DNA of 64,000 nucleotides from Vibrio profundi (GTDB lineage Bacteria > Pseudomonadota > Gammaproteobacteria > Enterobacterales > Vibrionaceae): positions 1 to 64,000 of the forward strand of contig NZ_RZIS01000001.1 of the NCBI RefSeq assembly GCF_005281835.1, in the 5' to 3' direction. Shown one piece after another: positions 60,634 through 64,000 of this stretch. The notes under the pieces are model-generated. The model had not been told where the DNA came from, did not search any database, and worked only from the letters and a program-made list of their open reading frames with translations. Numbering within the stretch: the first letter of the stretch is position 1; every line of letters begins with the position of its first letter. The position numbers and the translations under genes were made by a program.

Positions 60634-60970
60634 ATATCTGAATGAAATTGTGTTGCTAAATTGTTAAATGTAATTTTGTGCAACTTATTGATTTTAAATC
60701 CACTCTATTCCGCATAGTTACACTTCCTTCCTCTCCAATATATTTCTTAGTTAAGAGTTAAATAATCACTAGTTAATATGCCTGTAAAAAGCCTATTTGA
60801 TAGAGTTATGTGATCTGGGTGGTGAAAATTTAACCTAAAACGTGCTTTATCTATAAGAGAGCCTTAAACAAAATTGACAAAGTTTTACCAATCGAGATAA
60901 TCCTTGGGTCGGGATCATAATTCGTTGAAATCCTGCACACATTGTCAGGATGACAAAGAAAGGAAGCAAA
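60634..60970 (+). promoter_or_regulatory. oadGAB upstream region and promoter
   Basis: About 340 bases without a gene. A near-consensus promoter is present: TTGACA at 60874-60879 and GATAAT at 60896-60901, 16 bases apart, about 70 bases before oadG. The stretch 60634-60873 is AT-rich and shows no other recognised element. Confidence 0.7.
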
Positions 60971-61228
60971 ATGGAAAATATTGGAAGCCTGCTAGGAGAT
61001 GCGGCAACCCTGATGCTAACGGGGATGTCTGTCGTCTTTATATTCCTAACTATTCTAGTTTATCTCGTTCGGTTAATGTCAAAACTGGTACCAGAAGAAG
61101 TACCAGAGCCGATCGCAGCCCCTAAAAAAAATCAAAAAATACAATCAACCCCTTCTGCTGTTCGTCCACAGGTAGTGGCAGCAATTTCGGCCGCGGTACA
61201 TCAATACCGTACGTCGACTGCTAAGTAG
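60971..61228 (+). CDS. oadG: Oxaloacetate decarboxylase gamma subunit
   Basis: Small membrane subunit that helps assemble the sodium-pumping oxaloacetate decarboxylase. The 85-residue protein has one N-terminal membrane helix (about 13-37: ATLMLTGMSVVFIFLTILVYLVRLM), then a Pro/Ala-rich linker and a polar C-terminus, as in OadG. ATG 60971 is preceded by AAAGGAAG. First gene of oadG-oadA-oadB, 31 bases ahead of oadA. Confidence 0.9.
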   Translation: MENIGSLLGDAATLMLTGMSVVFIFLTILVYLVRLMSKLVPEEVPEPIAAPKKNQKIQSTPSAVRPQVVAAISAAVHQYRTSTAK

Positions 61229-61259
61229 CATTTGAAAGGATTAAAAGGAGTTAATGAGC

Positions 61260-63047
61260 ATGTCTAAACCACTAGCTATCACAGATGTGGTACTTCGTGA
61301 CGCGCACCAGTCACTATTTGCTACTCGTATGCGTATCGAAGATATGCTGCCGATTGCGGCAGAACTGGATAAAGTCGGTTACTGGTCACTTGAAACATGG
61401 GGCGGCGCGACGTTTGATTCGTGTATTCGTTTTCTTGGAGAGGATCCATGGGAGCGTCTGCGTGAACTAAAGAAAGCGATGCCAAACACACCGATGCAGA
61501 TGCTACTGCGTGGACAAAACTTGTTGGGTTACCGTCACTACGCGGATGATGTAGTTGAAAAATTTGTTGAACGTGCCCATAAGAACGGCATGGACGTATT
61601 CCGTATTTTTGATGCGATGAATGACGTACGTAACTTTGAGAAAGCCGTGAAAGCAACGATTGATGTTGGTGGTCACGCTCAAGGTACTTTGTCTTACACA
61701 ACCAGCCCTGTCCACAACTCAGATACTTGGGTTGATTTGGCTAAGCGTCTAGAAGACCTAGGTTGTCATTCATTATGTATCAAAGATATGTCAGGTTTGT
61801 TAAAGCCTTACGAAGCTGAAGAGTTAATTACACGTATCAAAGCGTCGTGTGATGTTCCTCTAGCACTGCATAGCCACGCGACAACGGGTCTTTCTACAGC
61901 AACAGCAGTTAAAGCCGTTGAAGCGGGTATCGATATTCTAGATACCGCTATCTCTTCAATGAGCTGTACTTATGGTCACACACCAACAGAAACGGTTGTG
62001 GCGATGCTAGAAGGTACAGAGCGTGATACAAACCTTAAGCTGGATCAGATTGAGCCAATAGCTTCTTACTTCCGTGATGTTCGTAAAAAGTACGCGAAAT
62101 GGGAAGGCCAACTAAAAGGCGTCGATTCTCGTATCTTGATTGCTCAGGTTCCTGGTGGCATGTTGACTAACATGGAAGGGCAACTTAAAGAGCAAGGCGC
62201 CGCTGATCGTATGGATGAGGTGCTTGAAGAGATCCCACGTGTGCGTAAAGAGCTTGGTTACATTCCTTTGGTAACGCCAACTTCTCAAATTGTTGGTACT
62301 CAAGCGGTTATTAACGTACTAACGGGTGAGCGCTACAAGAGCATCACTAAAGAAACAGCAGGTCTATTGAAAGGCGAATACGGTCAAGCTCCAGCTGAAG
62401 TTGATGTAGAACTGCAAGCTAAAGTATTGGATGGTGCGGAAGCGATCACTTGTCGCCCTGCAGATCTGCTGAAGTCTGAAATGGATGAGCTAACGACTGA
62501 TTTGCTAGAAAAAGCAAAAGCAGAGGGTATCTCTCTAGCGGAAGATACGGTAGATGATGTACTGACTTACGCACTGTTCCCACAAGTGGGTCTTAAGTTC
62601 CTTAAGAACCGTCGTAACCCAGAAGCATTTGAACCAGCGCCAACGGCTGAAGCTGCGGCTCCTGTTGCGGCAGCGGCACCCGCTCCAGTATCTGGTGGTA
62701 TCGAAAGCTATAGCGTGAAGGTGGATGGCCAAGTTTATGATGTAGAAGTTGGCCCACAAGGTGAACTGACGTCGGTAGCGCCATCAGCGAAACCAGCTCA
62801 AGCGGCACAAGCTGCGCCTGTAGCTGCATCTGATGCTGAAGCGGTTCCTGCTCCTCTTGCGGGTAACATCTTTAAAGTGAACGTTCAGGCTGGCGCTGAA
62901 GTGGCTGAAGGCGACGTCCTGCTTATTCTAGAAGCGATGAAGATGGAAACGGAAGTTCGTGCTGCTCGTGGTGGTATCGTTCAAGAACTGAATGTTAAAG
63001 AAGGCGATGCAGTTACTGTAGGCGCTCCACTACTAAGCCTAGCGTAA
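61260..63047 (+). CDS. oadA: Oxaloacetate decarboxylase alpha subunit (biotin protein)
   Basis: Carries the carboxyltransferase step that moves CO2 from oxaloacetate to biotin. The roughly 596-residue protein has the TIM-barrel carboxyltransferase domain ([59 protein letters not shown]), a conserved C-terminal domain, an Ala/Pro-rich linker, and a biotinyl domain ending with the biotinylated lysine motif [12 protein letters not shown] 61260 lies nine bases after AAAAGGAG; ATG 61254 is also in frame but has a spacing of only three bases. Confidence 0.95.
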   Translation: MSKPLAITDVVLRDAHQSLFATRMRIEDMLPIAAELDKVGYWSLETWGGATFDSCIRFLGEDPWERLRELKKAMPNTPMQMLLRGQNLLGYRHYADDVVEKFVERAHKNGMDVFRIFDAMNDVRNFEKAVKATIDVGGHAQGTLSYTTSPVHNSDTWVDLAKRLEDLGCHSLCIKDMSGLLKPYEAEELITRIKASCDVPLALHSHATTGLSTATAVKAVEAGIDILDTAISSMSCTYGHTPTETVVAMLEGTERDTNLKLDQIEPIASYFRDVRKKYAKWEGQLKGVDSRILIAQVPGGMLTNMEGQLKEQGAADRMDEVLEEIPRVRKELGYIPLVTPTSQIVGTQAVINVLTGERYKSITKETAGLLKGEYGQAPAEVDVELQAKVLDGAEAITCRPADLLKSEMDELTTDLLEKAKAEGISLAEDTVDDVLTYALFPQVGLKFLKNRRNPEAFEPAPTAEAAAPVAAAAPAPVSGGIESYSVKVDGQVYDVEVGPQGELTSVAPSAKPAQAAQAAPVAASDAEAVPAPLAGNIFKVNVQAGAEVAEGDVLLILEAMKMETEVRAARGGIVQELNVKEGDAVTVGAPLLSLA

Positions 63048-63056
63048 GGGAGTACC

Positions 63057-64000
63057 ATGGAAGGATTGATGACCCTATGGTCTGAAACAGGGATTGCTAA
63101 CTTCGAGTTCGGCCAGATCTGTATGATGCTGGTCGGTTGCTTGCTGTTGTTTTTGGCAATCCGTAAAGGATTTGAACCTTTACTGCTGCTACCTATTGGT
63201 TTTGGTGCTGTATTGGCCAATATCCCAAATGCTGGATTTACCGATCCTGGCGGTTTGTTGTATTACGTCTACTACATTGGTATCGAAACGGGCATTTTCC
63301 CACTGCTGATCTTTATGGGCGTGGGCGCGATGACGGATTTCGGTGCATTGATCGCTAACCCTAAAACCTTGTGGTTAGGTGCAGCTGCTCAGTTTGGTAT
63401 TTTCGCAACACTATTTGGTGCGATCTTGCTGAACTACATTCCAGGAATGGAATTCTCAATGGCAGATGCTTCTTCTATCGCTATCATCGGTGGTGCAGAC
63501 GGTCCAACCGCGATCTTCTTAGCGAGTAAGCTCTCTCCTGATCTATTAGGTGCGATTGCAGTAGCGGCATACAGTTACATGGCTTTAGTCCCTATTATTC
63601 AGCCGCCAATCATGAAGGCGTTAACATCTCCTGAAGAGCGCAAAATTAAGATGGCTCAGCTTCGTCACGTAAGTAAAGGCGAGAAGGTTTTATTCCCTCT
63701 TGCTGTTTTGCTAATGACGATCTTGTTCCTACCTTCAGCAACACCACTGGTTGGTATGTTCTGTTTGGGTAACTTAATGCGTGAAGCGGGTGTGGTTGAC
63801 CGTCTATCTAAGACAGCACAAAACGAACTGATTAACGTAGTGACTATCTTCCTTGGTTTAGGGGTAGGTTCTAAGCTTCAAGCAGATACCTTCTTGAACT
63901 TAGAAACGCTAGGTATTCTAGGCTTAGGTGCAGTGGCGTTTAGTATCGGTACTGCGGGTGGTGTGTTGATGGCGAAGGTTCTAAACCGTTTCTCGAAAGA
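63057..64000 (+). CDS. oadB: Oxaloacetate decarboxylase beta subunit, sodium pump (partial)
   Basis: Integral membrane subunit that decarboxylates carboxybiotin and exports sodium ions. The 314 codons inside the window encode several membrane helices and the family's conserved [11 protein letters not shown] motif, whose aspartate binds sodium in characterised homologues. ATG 63057 follows GGGAG, nine bases after the oadA stop. The gene runs off the right edge. Confidence 0.94.
   Translation, partial: MEGLMTLWSETGIANFEFGQICMMLVGCLLLFLAIRKGFEPLLLLPIGFGAVLANIPNAGFTDPGGLLYYVYYIGIETGIFPLLIFMGVGAMTDFGALIANPKTLWLGAAAQFGIFATLFGAILLNYIPGMEFSMADASSIAIIGGADGPTAIFLASKLSPDLLGAIAVAAYSYMALVPIIQPPIMKALTSPEERKIKMAQLRHVSKGEKVLFPLAVLLMTILFLPSATPLVGMFCLGNLMREAGVVDRLSKTAQNELINVVTIFLGLGVGSKLQADTFLNLETLGILGLGAVAFSIGTAGGVLMAKVLNRFSK

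Overview
The window is a 64 kb piece of a gammaproteobacterial main chromosome, almost certainly from a Vibrio (Vibrionaceae). Evidence: the gene order follows the E. coli blocks tktA-epd-pgk-fbaA-mscS-argO-argP-yggE-serA-rpiA-fau-ssrS-zapA-ygfB, rpoE-rseABC-lepAB-rnc-era-recO-pdxJ-acpS, barA-rlmD-relA-mazG-pyrG-eno-ftsB-ispDF-truD-surE-pcm-nlpD-rpoS-mutS and recA-alaS-csrA-tRNA(Ser/Arg). It adds Vibrio-typical content: a lysC-type aspartokinase beside csrA and a sodium-pumping oxaloacetate decarboxylase (oadGAB) behind the tRNA array. No phage, insertion sequence, integron or CRISPR array was seen. This is mostly core genome.

Layout. 1-4.4 kb: end of transketolase, then glycolytic/pentose genes epd, pgk and fbaA. 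4.6-11.5 kb: MscS channel, a ProX-like editing protein, arginine exporter ArgO and its regulator ArgP, YggE, SerA, RpiA, Fau. 11.5-16 kb: 6S RNA, ZapA, YgfB, two ubiquinone hydroxylases (UbiH, UbiI), YtfK and a structured non-coding stretch. 16-20 kb: a YbaK-like deacylase, YgfZ, SdhE-YgfX and NadB. 20-29.6 kb: envelope-stress operon rpoE-rseA-rseB-rseC, then lepA-lepB-rnc-era-recO-pdxJ-acpS. 29.7-32.6 kb: a compact accessory operon (outer-membrane barrel, small PstS-like periplasmic protein, membrane diguanylate cyclase), convergent with the hybrid kinase BarA/VarS. 35.6-43.5 kb: rlmD, relA, mazG, pyrG, eno. 43.5-44.1 kb: a degenerate tandem array built from the 3' end and terminator of eno. 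44.4-53.6 kb: ftsB-ispD-ispF-truD-surE-pcm-nlpD-rpoS, mutS (convergent) and pncC. 53.7-59.4 kb: LexA-controlled recA, alaS, lysC, csrA. 59.6-60.6 kb: two tRNA-Ser(GCU) and five tRNA-Arg(ACG) genes. 61-64 kb: oadG, oadA and the start of oadB.

Functionally the window gathers central carbon enzymes (Epd, Pgk, FbaA, Eno, RpiA) and several global stress and regulatory hubs: sigma-E with its anti-sigma system, sigma-S, RelA and its likely partner-pathway activator YtfK, BarA/VarS and CsrA (two ends of one cascade), 6S RNA, and RecA/LexA control.

Most notable observations: four successive near-identical intrinsic terminators in the eno tandem array; a heat-shock (sigma-32)-like promoter with nested inverted repeats before pgk; a sigma-E promoter before rpoE overlapped by a 13-bp perfect palindrome; a candidate small RNA or structured 3' UTR at about 15.84-16.0 kb; a 20-bp perfect hairpin between alaS and lysC; and the absence of recX between recA and alaS. 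All calls are from reading the sequence and remembered family features; no searches were run.
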